Source: Acidobacteriota bacterium
GTDB lineage: Bacteria; Acidobacteriota; UBA890; WLXD01
Assembly (NCBI GenBank): GCA_012103255.1
Contig: WLXD01000001.1
Coordinates: 620,001 to 684,000 of the forward strand
Length of the DNA stretch: 64,000 bases
Direction: 5' to 3'
Below are positions 51,865 to 61,391 of the stretch, in pieces (the stretch's first letter is position 1; each line of letters opens with the position of its first letter). The translations under genes and the position numbers were made by a program. The notes under the pieces are model-generated. The model was given only the letters and a program-made list of their open reading frames with translations, had not been told where the DNA came from and did no database searches.

Positions 51865-53361
51865 CTACTGCTGCGCAGCAGTCTCCGCAGCTGCCGCGTC
51901 AGCGGCGAGTGTCGGATCCTCGTTGGCTTCGGGGCGCCAGCCGCCGCCCAGGGCGGTGTAGAGGCCGACGAGGTTCTGCACCAGTAGCCCTTCACTGGTC
52001 GCGAGTTCGTCCTGGAGTCGGAACAAGGACCGCTCCGTGTCCAACACGTTCTGGAAGTTCGCGAGCCCGCTCAGGTACTGGATGTTGACGATCTCGACGG
52101 CACTCTCCGTGGCGTCGACCGCCTCGGTGAGCCGATCACGCCGGATCGTTTCCATCGCGTAGGCGATGAACGCGTTCTCGACGTCTTCGATCGCACGGAG
52201 CACCGTGTCCTCGTAAAACAGCATCAACTGATCGGTTCGCGCTTCCTGCACCGCGATGTTGTTGCGGATCTTGGCACGGTCGAAGAGGTTGAAGTTGAGC
52301 CCGGGGAAGATGCTCCAGCCGAGACCGCTGCCGTCGCCGGGACCAGCCCACTGAAATGAGAGCAGTCCGGTGATCGAGAAGCTTGGGTACAGGTCGGCGG
52401 TAGCGACGCCGATCTGTGCGGTCTGTGCGGCGAGCTGCCTTTCGGCGCGGCGGATGTCCGGACGTTGCCGTAGCAGGTCGGCCGGAATCCCGGCGATCAC
52501 TGTGCGCGCCGGGATCGGGACGGGTTGGGTGATCGACAGTTCGTCGTGCAGCGAGCCCGGGGCCGTGCCGAGGATGACGGCGAGCCGGTTGAGCGCGAAG
52601 CTGAGGCTCGCCTCCAGTGATGGAATGGCCGCCTCGGTGTCCGCGAGATTCGATTTTGCCTGCTCAACATCGAGTAGCGAGACAAGGCCGGCATCGAAGC
52701 GTGCCTGCGCGATGCGCAGACTCTCGCGCTGCGACTCGGCGTTGTCCCGGGCCGCGTCGATACGCGCCTGCAGCGCGCGGACGTCGAGGTAGCTGAGGGC
52801 GACCTCGGAGTAGAGGCTCACGAGCACGTCGCGATAGTCCTCGACGGTGGCCTCATAGGTCGCCTGGGCCGACTCGACCTGGCGCGCGATGCGACCGAAG
52901 AGGTCGACTTCCCACGATGCGGTGGCGCCAATGTTGGCCACGCCGCGAACCTCGCCCGGAATTCCCGTCTGCGCTTCGCTGGTTTCGCCGATTTGATAGT
53001 CGGCCTGCGCGGCCACGTCGGGGAGATTCTCGCTCTTCTGGATCGCCAGCAGATAGCGAGATTCGTAGATACGCGAGAGCGCCGCCTGCGTGCTCAGGTT
53101 TTGCGCGCGCGCCCGATCGATCAGGCTGGAGAGCATGGGGTCATCGAACGTGCTCCACCACGTCTCGAGCGTGGCGTCACCTGTTTCGAGACCGGTCACG
53201 ATCGCCGTGTGCCACGCATCGGGCATCGGCGAGCCGTCGGCGAGAGTGGTGGGCGGTGGCTCGTAGTCCGGACCGACGACGCAGCCCGTCGACAGCAGGG
53301 CAACGAGGATCAGCGCCGCAGCGCTACTGCCCGAACTGGGCGCCTTGGTCTCGGGCACCAT
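51865..53361 (-). CDS. Outer-membrane efflux factor (NodT/OprM type), in frame with the RND pump
   Basis: The region corresponds to an OprM-like outer-membrane factor. The lipobox LVALLSTGC sits with its Cys codon at 53283-53281, then VVGPDYEPPPTTLADGSPMP. OEP repeats follow: ATASWEVDLFGRIARQVESAQ, ILGTAPGSLHDELSI, PADLLRQRPDIRRAERQLAAQ and QYLSGLANFQNVLDTERSLF. There is no stop codon between the pump and this part, so the whole can be a fusion; an internal ATG at 53361 (MVPETK) is an alternative start with GGAG about 12 bases before. The leader is unusually poor in N-terminal positive charge. The protein ends in the outer membrane/periplasm. Confidence 0.82.
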   Translation of the reverse strand: MVPETKAPSSGSSAAALILVALLSTGCVVGPDYEPPPTTLADGSPMPDAWHTAIVTGLETGDATLETWWSTFDDPMLSSLIDRARAQNLSTQAALSRIYESRYLLAIQKSENLPDVAAQADYQIGETSEAQTGIPGEVRGVANIGATASWEVDLFGRIARQVESAQATYEATVEDYRDVLVSLYSEVALSYLDVRALQARIDAARDNAESQRESLRIAQARFDAGLVSLLDVEQAKSNLADTEAAIPSLEASLSFALNRLAVILGTAPGSLHDELSITQPVPIPARTVIAGIPADLLRQRPDIRRAERQLAAQTAQIGVATADLYPSFSITGLLSFQWAGPGDGSGLGWSIFPGLNFNLFDRAKIRNNIAVQEARTDQLMLFYEDTVLRAIEDVENAFIAYAMETIRRDRLTEAVDATESAVEIVNIQYLSGLANFQNVLDTERSLFRLQDELATSEGLLVQNLVGLYTALGGGWRPEANEDPTLAADAAAAETAAQQ

Positions 53362-56300
53362 CTTCAGCACCCGCTCCACGAACAGCTGCACCAGCACGTA
53401 GAAGGCGGGAATCAGGAAGATCCCGAGCACGGTGGCAATCAGGAAACCTGAGAACACCGCCGTACCTAGCGCCTGCCGGCTACCGGCACCGGCACCCGAC
53501 GCGATTACCAAGGGAATAACGCCGAGGATGAACGAGAACGCCGTCATCAGCACAGGCCGGAAGCGCAGTCGGGCCGCGGTCGTTGCCGCCTCCTGGATGG
53601 AGTGTCCCTCTTCGCGGAGTTGCTTGGCGAACTCCACGATGAGAATGGCCGTCTTGGCGGCCAACCCGATTAACAGCACTAACCCGATTTGGGTGTAGAT
53701 GTTGTTGTCGAGACCTCGCACGAGGGTCCCGAGAATGGCGCCTAGCAGGGCCACGGGAATGAAGCTCATGACCGAGATCGGAATGAACCAACTCTCGTAC
53801 TGAGCAGCGAGGAACAGAAACACCATGATGGCAGCGAGCCCGAAGATCAGCGGCGCCTGGTTTCCAGCCACCAGCTGCTGGTACGTAACGCCGGTCCACT
53901 CGTAGCCCATCGACGCCGGCAGGTACTGCCCGGCGAGTTGTTCCATCGCGGCGATGGATTCGCCTGACGAGAAACCCGGTGCAGCCGACCCCGTGATGTT
54001 GGCCGACGGGTACAGGTTGTAACGGGTGATTGCCTGCGGGCCGACGGTGTCGGAAACCGTGAGCAGCGTGCTCAGCGGAATCATGTTGCCGTCGCGGTCG
54101 CGAACCTGAATCCGCCCGATATCTTCGATCTGGTTTCGGAACTCCGCGTCCGCCTGCACCATGACGCGATACGTGCGGCCGAAGAGGTTGAAATCGTTGA
54201 CGTACGCGGACCCCAGATAGGCCTGGAGCGAACCGAAGACCTCGCCGAGAGAGATCCCGAGCGTGCGCGCTTTCGTGCGATCGACCTCGAGATAGAGCTG
54301 CGGCACCGTGGCCCGGAAGCTGTTGTTCAACCGGGTCAGAACCGGATCGTTCATCCCGTTGAACACGAGGTCGTTGGCGAGATCCTGGAGTTGGATGGAC
54401 CCGAGGTTGCCACGGTCCTGGAGCTGGAACTCGAAACCGCCGGCCGCGCCTAGACCCATGATCGGAGGCGGAATGAACGTGAATCCGACTCCTTCCTGGA
54501 ACTGCTGCATTTCCATCGTCAGCTGTTGGGCAACCGCGATGGCGTGCTGTTGCGGATTCGGCCGCTCCTCCCAGGTGTTCAGCACGATGAATGCCGCGCC
54601 CGAGTTGCTCGACACCAGGGAGTCCAGCAACGAATAGCCGCCGATCGTGATCACGTCGGCCACATCCGGGTGAGCCATGGCGATCTCGTTGAACCGATCC
54701 AGCACCTCTTTGGAGCGATGCAGCGACGCACCGTCGGGCAAGCTGATGTTGCCCATGATGTAACCCTGATCCTCGTCCGGCAGGAAGCCGCCCGGCACGG
54801 CGTTGAAGCCCCAGCCAAGCGCAACGATCAGTCCGGCCATGATGATGATCGCGAGCGAGGCTCGCCGGATCAGCAACTTCACAACGCCAAGGTAGCCGCC
54901 GGTGATCTTCTCCAGCGTCGCGTTGAACGCCCGGAAGACGATGTTGCGCTTCTCCGGGCTCGGGCGCAGCAGGATGCCGCAAAGCGCGGGACTCAGCGTC
55001 AGCGCGTTGATCGATGAGAAGACCGTAGCCACCGAGATGGTGATCGCGAACTGCGAGTAGAGGCGGCCGGTAATGCCACCCATCATGGCGGTGGGCACGA
55101 AGACGGCCAGCAGGACCGCGGTGGTCGCTACAACCGGGCCGCTCACTTCCTCCATCGCTTGGGAGGTCGCCTCCTTGGCCCCGAGACCCTTCTCGTCGAT
55201 CAGGCGCATCGTGTTCTCGACGACGACGATCGCGTCATCGACCACGATCCCGATCGCGAGAACGAGCCCGAACAGGGTCAGCGTGTTGATCGTCATGCCC
55301 ATGGCGAGCATCACGGCAAACGTGCCCAGCAGCGAGACGGGAATGGTTATGGACGGCACGATCGTCGTGCGGATGTCCTGCAGGAAGATGTACACCGTGA
55401 GGATGACGAGCAGGATCGCGATCAGCAGCGTCTCAACGACCTCGGAGATCGACGTCGTGATGAAGCGTGTCTGGTCGTAAGCGATCCTGTATTCGAGCCC
55501 TTCCGGGAAGCGCGTCTCCAGCTCGTTCATCACGGCTCGAACACCGTCGGCGACCTCGAGAGCATTCGATCCCGGCAGCTGATAGATGCCCATCGCGATC
55601 GATGGCGCGCCATTCAACTGGACGTACCAGTTGTACGCCTGCGCGCCAAGTTCGACACGTGCGACATCGCGGAGTCGGACGATGCGACCGTCGGCGGAAA
55701 CCTTGACGATCATGTCCTCGAAGTCCGAAACATCGGCCAGTCGACCCAGCGTGCTGACCGTGTATTGGAACTCCGTGTCCGTGGGCGACGGCGGCGCACC
55801 GATTTGGCCGGCGGCAACCTGTACGTTCTGCTCCTGGATCGCAGCGACGACGTCTGTCGTCGTGAGGTTGCGCGCCTGCAACCGTCGCGGATCCATCCAG
55901 ATCCGCATGCCGTACGTCCTTGGCACCAAAAACCTGAACGAGGGCCACGCCCGGCACCCGCGCGAGCTGGTCCTTGATATTGATGTTGATGTAGTTGGAC
56001 AGGAAGATCTCGTCGTAGCGACCGTCCGGCGACTGCAGGTTCACCATCAACACGATCGCGGTCGACTGTTTGTCGGTGATGATGCCCTGACGCTTGGTCT
56101 CTTCCGGGAGCTTCGGCTCGGCGCGTGCAACGCGGTTCTGCACCATCACCGTTGCCATGTCGATATCTGTGCCGATATCGAAAGTGACGGTGAGGTTCAT
56201 GGAGCCGTCATCGGCACTCTTCGAGGACATGTAGATCATGTTCTCGACGCCGTTGACTTCCTGTTCGATCGGAACCGCGACGGTCTCCGCGACAACAGCG

Positions 56301-56464
56301 GCGCTGGCGCCGGGATAGCTCGTTGAAACCTGAACGGTAGGCGGCGTGATGTCCGGGGTGTTTTCGATTGGCAGCGCCGGAATCGCGAGCCCGCCCAGAA
56401 GCGAGATGACGATCGCGATCACCAGCGCGAAGACCGGCCGGTAGATGAAGAACTTGCTGAACAT
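53359..56464 (-). CDS. HAE1-type RND efflux pump with a +1 frameshift
   Basis: The N-terminal part (ATG 56464: MFSKFFIYRPVFALVIAIVI; ITPPTVQVSTSYPGASA; GVENMIYMSSKSADDGS; DQLARVPGVALVQVFGAKD) and the rest (YGMRIWMDPRRLQARNL, VVAAIQEQNVQVAAGQIGAP) are in different frames. One extra G at 55915, between GAC and TAC, restores the pump. The remainder has the proton-relay Asp pair in GIVVDDAIVVVENT and the Lys in LLIGLAAKTAILIVEFAKQ. It is otherwise intact with twelve membrane segments. It joins the outer-membrane factor without a stop. MFP lies four bases upstream of its start. Confidence 0.85.
55912..55918 (-). other. Frameshift site in the RND gene
   Basis: Minus-strand codons read AAG-GAC, then an extra G (55915), then TAC-GGC-ATG. 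Removal of the G joins GAKD to YGMRIW, the conserved RND sequence. The base could be a real insertion, an assembly error or a recoding site. Confidence 0.8.
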
Positions 56465-56468
56465 GGGC

Positions 56469-57599
56469 TTAGTTCCCCGTCCCCGGCGTTACGGGCATAC
56501 CGGGTCGAGCGCGTAGCAGACCGTTCACGATGTAGCGTTCACCATGGTCGATGCCTTCCAGCGCGACGATCATGCCTTCGTGCTTCGGGCCGAGCGTCAC
56601 GTAGCGGCGCTCGACCATGTTGTCCGAGTCCACGATGTAGACGTACTTGCCGCCCAGGTCGGTGCCCAAGGCGCGCTCGTCGATCAGCACGGCGTCGGTC
56701 AGAACGTCGACGGGCATGCGGATACGAGCGAAGAGACCCGGGAACAGGTCCCGATCGGCGTTGGCGAATTCGCCGCGGAGCTGGAGCGTGCCCGTGGCGG
56801 AGTCGAGAGCGGTATCAGCGAAGTCGACCCAGCCTTCGTGTGGCCAGCCTCCGGAGTCGCCGACTCCCAGAAGCGCCGGGATTTGGCCCTTCTCGATACG
56901 GTCGCCCTGACGATCTTCATCCCGCCCGGCGTACTCGAGGAAGTCGGCTTCGCTGACCTCCCAGTAGGCGTGGATCGGCTGCATCTGCACGACAGTTGTC
57001 AGGATGGTGTCTTCGTTGGCGCCGACCAGGTTGCCCGGATCTACGAACCAGCGACTCACGCGTCCCGCCATCGGCGCGTGGATCTGGGTGTAGGAGACGT
57101 TAAGCTCGGCCTGATCCAGCCGGGCCTCTGCCGCGAGGAGGTTCGCCTCGGCCTGGTCGCGCTCGGCACGCGCCCGATCAACTTCGGACAGGCTGACCGC
57201 GTTCGACTCGACCGCTTGCTCGAGACGTTCGAGATCGGCCTGCGCACGAGCGACCTCGGACTCCCACCGCTTCACGTCGGCATCGGCCGAGTTGCGCTCG
57301 GCAATGTAGGTGTCGTCCTCGATCGAGAACAGCAGTTGACCCTCACGCACCTGGTCGGATGGCTGGAAGTGCACCGCCTCCAGGAAACCGCGGACGCGCG
57401 CCCTGACCTCGACCTCAGCGAAGGCACGGGTCTCACCCGTGTACTCGGCGTAGTCCTGAACATCGCGGCGCTCCGGCACGGCCACGGTGACCTCGGGAGG
57501 CGTGGGCGGCGGAGGCGCGGGTGCCTCGGCGGCACAGGCCGTGGTCGTTGCGGCGATCGCCAGCGCGGCCAGGCGGCGGAGGGGGGCGGGCACGTGCAT
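56469..57599 (-). CDS. RND periplasmic adaptor (membrane-fusion) lipoprotein
   Basis: A 376-residue MFP. ATG 57599 (MHVPAPLRRLAALAIA) with GGAG seven bases upstream; the leader ends TTTACAAE, a probable lipobox. The hairpin and lipoyl domains are seen: GFLEAVHFQPSDQVREGQLLFSIE, a long coiled region (KRWESEVARAQADLERLEQAVE, DRARAERDQAEANLLAAEARL), LNVSYTQIHAPMAGRVSRW, and the beta-barrel/membrane-proximal part (YVYIVDSDNMVERRYVTLG). It bridges the RND pump and the outer-membrane factor. First gene of the operon. Confidence 0.93.
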   Translation of the reverse strand: MHVPAPLRRLAALAIAATTTACAAEAPAPPPPTPPEVTVAVPERRDVQDYAEYTGETRAFAEVEVRARVRGFLEAVHFQPSDQVREGQLLFSIEDDTYIAERNSADADVKRWESEVARAQADLERLEQAVESNAVSLSEVDRARAERDQAEANLLAAEARLDQAELNVSYTQIHAPMAGRVSRWFVDPGNLVGANEDTILTTVVQMQPIHAYWEVSEADFLEYAGRDEDRQGDRIEKGQIPALLGVGDSGGWPHEGWVDFADTALDSATGTLQLRGEFANADRDLFPGLFARIRMPVDVLTDAVLIDERALGTDLGGKYVYIVDSDNMVERRYVTLGPKHEGMIVALEGIDHGERYIVNGLLRARPGMPVTPGTGN

Positions 57600-57946
57600 C
57601 GGTAGCTCCAGTTCGGGACGTCCGTATCGCATGTAGTCGAACGCCAGATCCTACCAGCCGAGGACGCTCGCAGTTTGGTTGCAGGCCCTCCTTATCGTGT
57701 CGCGGCGACGTCACGCGACAGAGACGGATCAAACTGCGCCCTGATAGGCAACGATGACCGTCGTGCACGGATGGGCTCAATCGAAGGGTGATGCAACGCG
57801 GTGCTCTCGCAGGCGGTGGTCATGTCCGGTCCTGACCTCGGCTCGCGCGACACCGCGCAGGAGTTCAGTCGGTAGCGCGCGACAGCAGTGAGCAGACGGG
57901 GCCCGCGTGGCCAGAAAGGGTCAGGAGTTGAGGTTTCGCGAGTCAG
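57600..57946. other. Intergenic region without a recognisable gene
   Basis: About 350 bases between the divergent MFP/RND operon and the BNR operon. No coding frame with family features, no RNA gene and no repeat were recognised. It must hold the promoters of both transcription units. Confidence 0.6.
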
Positions 57947-57976
57947 TATTCTAATATTCAAGAGAATAGTGGAATA
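57947..57976. promoter_or_regulatory. Nested inverted repeats, likely ArsR-family operator
   Basis: TATTC-N3-TATTC-N4-GAATA-N3-GAATA is symmetric about 57961.5: inner arms 57955-57959/57964-57968, outer arms 57947-57951/57972-57976. It lies 22 bases before the ATG at 57999. Such TATTC/GAATA dyads are typical ArsR/SmtB sites, and the operon's second gene is an ArsR-rhodanese protein. Confidence 0.6.
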
Positions 57977-57998
57977 TCAACCAAGAGAAACATCACCC

Positions 57999-59375
57999 AT
58001 GAAAGACATCGCGCTACGAGCGCTCCCCGTGCTCGCCACGATTCTCGCCGGCGTCGCGCTCCTGCTGTGGATCGGCCCGGACTTGGTGTCCGCAACCCAA
58101 GCTGCGACTGAGATCGAGCCTGGCCCAGTTCCGGTGCCTGGCGCCACCTCCCGTGTGGGCGATGGCGCGCTGGGGTTGGAGCCGCTCGAACCCTGGATCG
58201 CTGCGGATCCCGCGGATCCCTCCCGCATCCTGGTAGCGGCAATGACAACCGGCACCAACGGCCTCTCTTCCGTCATCTACACCAGTCCGGACAGAGGCGC
58301 TTCGTGGCATCGTGCGACGCTAGCCGACGGCACGCAGTTGTTCCCCGGCGGTGATCCGGCCGCGACCTTCGGTCTGGACGGCGCGGCCTTCTTCACGACG
58401 CTACACAACGGGATGACGGTGTGGCGGTCCGATGACGCCGGTCGCAACTGGCTCGACGGGGTTCAGGTTCCCGGCGGCAGCTATGACCGGCAGTGGATCG
58501 ATGTCGATCGCAGCGGGGGCCCTGATCGTGGTCGCGTCTACTCGGCCGGCAAGGTCTGGATCACCGTACTCGAGCGGATCGCCCGGGACGTGATGGCGGT
58601 GTCGTACTCCGACGACCGCGGCGCGTCGTTCCGATCGCCGCGCCTTATCCTTCCGCCTCCGAATGAGCAGATCCTGCACGTAGCCACGGATCTCATCGTC
58701 GATAAGAACGGCGATGTACTGGTCTCCTACCTGACCTTCCTACTCCGGGATGAAGCGGATCGTCCGGACGACGGCAGCCTTGCCGGGAGGTACTGGTTGA
58801 TTCGTCTCACCGACGACGGCCGGACTCATGAGGGCCTCTTCGAGATTGCGCCGAGGCGCTCGTACGGACACGCCAGTCCCGCGCTGTCGAACATGGGTCT
58901 CGGGGGTGGTGGGCTCGAGCTGGACCCGACGACAGGCCGGATGTATCTCGTGTGGCCCGAAGCCGTCAGGGATCGGATCCAGATCTATGCCGCTGCCTCG
59001 GCTGATGGAGGACGGACGTGGGCCGAACCTCAGCGTGTCAACAGCGGCGGGTTCGACGCGAACCTGAGCAACCCGGCGATTGCCGCGAGCGATGGGGTTG
59101 TCGCGGTGACCTGGAATGATCGCCGCGCGGACCCGGAGGGAATCTGCTTCCAGCTCTACGGCGCTGTTTCAGTCGACGGAGGTAGTACCTTCGGGCCGGG
59201 AGTTCCGCTGACGACGGGCCGGGCCTGCATGAGTGGCCGATGGGCCAACGGTGGCGACACGCAAGGGCTGGTTGGTCTCGGCGACGGGAGGTTCCTCGCC
59301 ACCGCGCTGCACGACACCGCGCAGGGGCGTGAGCTCTGGGCAGTCGAATTTGGCGCGACGGATGGCGTCGAATGA
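57999..59375 (+). CDS. BNR-repeat (sialidase-like) secreted protein
   Basis: A 458-residue exported or membrane-anchored protein. ATG 57999 (MKDIALRALPVLATILAGVALLL) is chosen, as the upstream frame contains the operator dyad and no ribosome site. The mature part has Asp-box BNR repeats: SPDRGASWHRA, RSDDAGRNWLDG, SDDRGASFRSP, SADGGRTWAEP and SVDGGSTFGPG. These are structural repeats of sialidase-like propellers. The Arg triad and nucleophile Tyr of true sialidases were not found by eye, so enzymatic activity is doubtful. It overlaps the next gene by four bases. Confidence 0.72.
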   Translation: MKDIALRALPVLATILAGVALLLWIGPDLVSATQAATEIEPGPVPVPGATSRVGDGALGLEPLEPWIAADPADPSRILVAAMTTGTNGLSSVIYTSPDRGASWHRATLADGTQLFPGGDPAATFGLDGAAFFTTLHNGMTVWRSDDAGRNWLDGVQVPGGSYDRQWIDVDRSGGPDRGRVYSAGKVWITVLERIARDVMAVSYSDDRGASFRSPRLILPPPNEQILHVATDLIVDKNGDVLVSYLTFLLRDEADRPDDGSLAGRYWLIRLTDDGRTHEGLFEIAPRRSYGHASPALSNMGLGGGGLELDPTTGRMYLVWPEAVRDRIQIYAAASADGGRTWAEPQRVNSGGFDANLSNPAIAASDGVVAVTWNDRRADPEGICFQLYGAVSVDGGSTFGPGVPLTTGRACMSGRWANGGDTQGLVGLGDGRFLATALHDTAQGRELWAVEFGATDGVE

Positions 59376-60052
59376 TCGGTCCCGTGAAACCGCGCGAGTT
59401 CAAGGATCAGGCGTACGGTCTGTTGGCTCGAGCTGGCCGTGCGCTCGCGAATGGCCATCGCCTCGAACTGCTCGACTTGGTTGAACAGACGGAGCGCTCG
59501 GTCGATGAGCTCGCGAGCATGGCCGGGATGTCGGTGGCCAACACGTCGCAGCATCTGCAGGTACTCCGAAGAGCGGGCCTGGTCACGGCGCGGCGCTCTG
59601 GGACGCACGCCTACTACCGGTTAGGGTCGCCTGCCGCAGCCTCGCTCTGGCGCGGTTTGCGAGCTTTCGGCGAGGCCGAACTGCCGGAACTTGAGCGCAT
59701 CATCGATCAATACCTGACGGATCGCAGTCAGCTGGACGCCATCGATGCACGCGAGTTGCGCAGTCGACTGGAACGCGATGAGGTCGTTCTCATCGATGTG
59801 CGGCCGAGGGTGGAATACGAGGCAGGTCATATCCCGGGATCCCGCTCGATTCCGATCGACGATCTGCACGACTACATCGACGGGTTGCCTGCCAGCATCG
59901 AGATCATCGCGTACTGTCGTGGGCGCTACTGTGTGTATTCGGACGATGCCGTGCGGACTCTCCGTGAGCATGGTTTTGCCGCGCGGCGATTTGAGGGAAA
60001 TGTGGGCGACTGGAACGCCGGGATAGGAACAGAGGGTCGATGGATCGACTGA
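59372..60052 (+). CDS. ArsR-family regulator fused to a rhodanese domain
   Basis: A 226-residue two-domain protein. Residues ~1-100 are an ArsR winged helix (YGLLARAGRALANGHRLELL, SVDELASMAGMSVANTSQHLQVLRRAGLV). Residues ~115-225 are a rhodanese: EVVLIDVRPRVEYEAGHIPGSRSIP, then IIAYCRGRYC with C182 as the probable persulfide cysteine and C187 nearby. The usual ArsR metal ligands (ELCVCDL) are absent, so the signal is likely sulfane sulfur or redox, sensed by the rhodanese. It overlaps the BNR gene by four bases and the carbonic anhydrase by 13. It probably binds the dyad at 57947-57976. Confidence 0.9.
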   Translation: MIGPVKPREFKDQAYGLLARAGRALANGHRLELLDLVEQTERSVDELASMAGMSVANTSQHLQVLRRAGLVTARRSGTHAYYRLGSPAAASLWRGLRAFGEAELPELERIIDQYLTDRSQLDAIDARELRSRLERDEVVLIDVRPRVEYEAGHIPGSRSIPIDDLHDYIDGLPASIEIIAYCRGRYCVYSDDAVRTLREHGFAARRFEGNVGDWNAGIGTEGRWID

Positions 60053-60624
60053 CCGCAGACGAGGCCTACGAGCGGCTGAAGCAGGGCAACCTGCGTTTTC
60101 TGAGTGGCGCGGTCGAAGGCGCCGGCCGCGATGCGGAGCGCCGCGAGATGGTGGCCTCCGGCCAGCGCCCGTTCGCGGTCATCCTTTGCTGCGCGGACAG
60201 CCGGGTAGTGCCCGAACTTGCGTTTGATACCGGCATCGGCGAACTGTTCGTAGTGCGCGTGGCTGGGAATGTTGCCAACAAGGCCACCGTCGCGAGCATC
60301 GAGTTCGCGATCTCACAGCTCGGCCCGAAGCTGCTCGTCGTGATGGCTCACGGCGGTTGCGGCGCGGTGACAGCGGCGATGGGTGATGGCGCGCCGAGCC
60401 CGAGCCTCGAACATCTGTTGAGTTACATTCGACCGGCCGTCGATACGGCCGGGACGACAGACATCGATGAGGTATCGCGGCACAACGCGATGCTGAACGC
60501 GCAGCGTCTGAGCGACGATTCGCAGATCATCGAATCGGCGATCGCGGAGGGCGGCGTCCGCGTCGTGACCGCGTTCTACCACCCCGGAACGGGCTCGGTG
60601 GATCTGCTCTGGACCAGTATCTAG
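60040..60624 (+). CDS. Beta-carbonic anhydrase
   Basis: A 194-residue beta-class carbonic anhydrase. Zinc ligands and the Asp-Arg dyad are present: ILCCADSRVVPE (Cys and ADSR) and AHGGCGAVTAAM (His and Cys). ELFVVRVAGNVAN is the conserved segment. It interconverts carbon dioxide and bicarbonate. It starts inside the end of the ArsR-rhodanese gene; the link between that regulator and carbonic anhydrase is not explained by known systems. The SDR gene follows two bases later. Confidence 0.94.
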   Translation: MDRLTADEAYERLKQGNLRFLSGAVEGAGRDAERREMVASGQRPFAVILCCADSRVVPELAFDTGIGELFVVRVAGNVANKATVASIEFAISQLGPKLLVVMAHGGCGAVTAAMGDGAPSPSLEHLLSYIRPAVDTAGTTDIDEVSRHNAMLNAQRLSDDSQIIESAIAEGGVRVVTAFYHPGTGSVDLLWTSI

Positions 60625-60626
60625 CC

Positions 60627-61391
60627 GTGCGTGGACTAAGCGGCAAAGCCGTACTTGTTACGGGTGGTGCGAGTGGCATCGGTGCAGCAACCGCCGCGCG
60701 CTTCGTCCAGGAAGGCGCGCAGGTTTGTGTGCTCGATGTCGACGCCGACGCACGCGCGCGTCTTGTCGACGAGCTGCCCGGCCTGACGGCTGCCATCGGC
60801 GCCGATGTGGGCAACCGCCAACAGGTCGACGCGGCCGTGGCTGAAGCCGTCGAGCGGATGGGCGCGATCGATGTACTTATCAACAATGCCGGGATCAGCA
60901 TCCGACACGAATTCCTCGATATCACCGCCGAGGAATGGGACAGGGTTCTTCGCGTGAACCTCACCGGTGTTTTCAACGTTGCGCAGGCAGCGGCGCGACA
61001 CATGACTGGATCCGGTTCCGGGGTCATCTTGAACACCGCTTCCACCGCCGGCACCACCGGCTATCCCCATTACGCCGACTACAGCGCCAGCAAAGGCGGG
61101 GTCATCGGTCTGACCCTTTCGATGGCGCTCGAGCTCGCGCCACACGTGCGAGTGAACGCCATCTCGCCGGGCTATGTGCTCACGCCGATGCAGCGGGCGG
61201 AATACAGCGACGAGATGCTCGACGCGGTGAACCGCAAGATTCCTGCCGGTCGCCACGCGACCCCCGAAGAAATCGCCGGACTATTCGCTTACCTGGCCTC
61301 GGACGACGCAGGGTTCGCCACCGGGCAGGTCTACGTGATGGACGGCGCGGAGACCACCGGCGGGCTATGCAGCCAGTGGAGCCACGACTAG
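60627..61391 (+). CDS. Short-chain dehydrogenase/reductase
   Basis: A 254-residue SDR starting at GTG 60627. The cofactor site KAVLVTGGASGIGAATAARFV and the DVDADARA that follows suggest NAD preference. LINNAGISIRH and the catalytic YADYSASKGGVIGL (Tyr-x3-Lys) are intact, with a Ser/Thr-rich NTASTAGTTG before it. It oxidises or reduces an unknown alcohol/ketone. Fourth gene of the operon. It overlaps the convergent VanZ-like gene by four bases. Confidence 0.93.
   Translation: MRGLSGKAVLVTGGASGIGAATAARFVQEGAQVCVLDVDADARARLVDELPGLTAAIGADVGNRQQVDAAVAEAVERMGAIDVLINNAGISIRHEFLDITAEEWDRVLRVNLTGVFNVAQAAARHMTGSGSGVILNTASTAGTTGYPHYADYSASKGGVIGLTLSMALELAPHVRVNAISPGYVLTPMQRAEYSDEMLDAVNRKIPAGRHATPEEIAGLFAYLASDDAGFATGQVYVMDGAETTGGLCSQWSHD

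Noticed and set aside
53480-54982. Long minus-strand frame inside the RND pump
   Set aside because: Arg/His-rich translation typical of an out-of-frame shadow in GC-rich DNA; the pump frame there has full family motifs.
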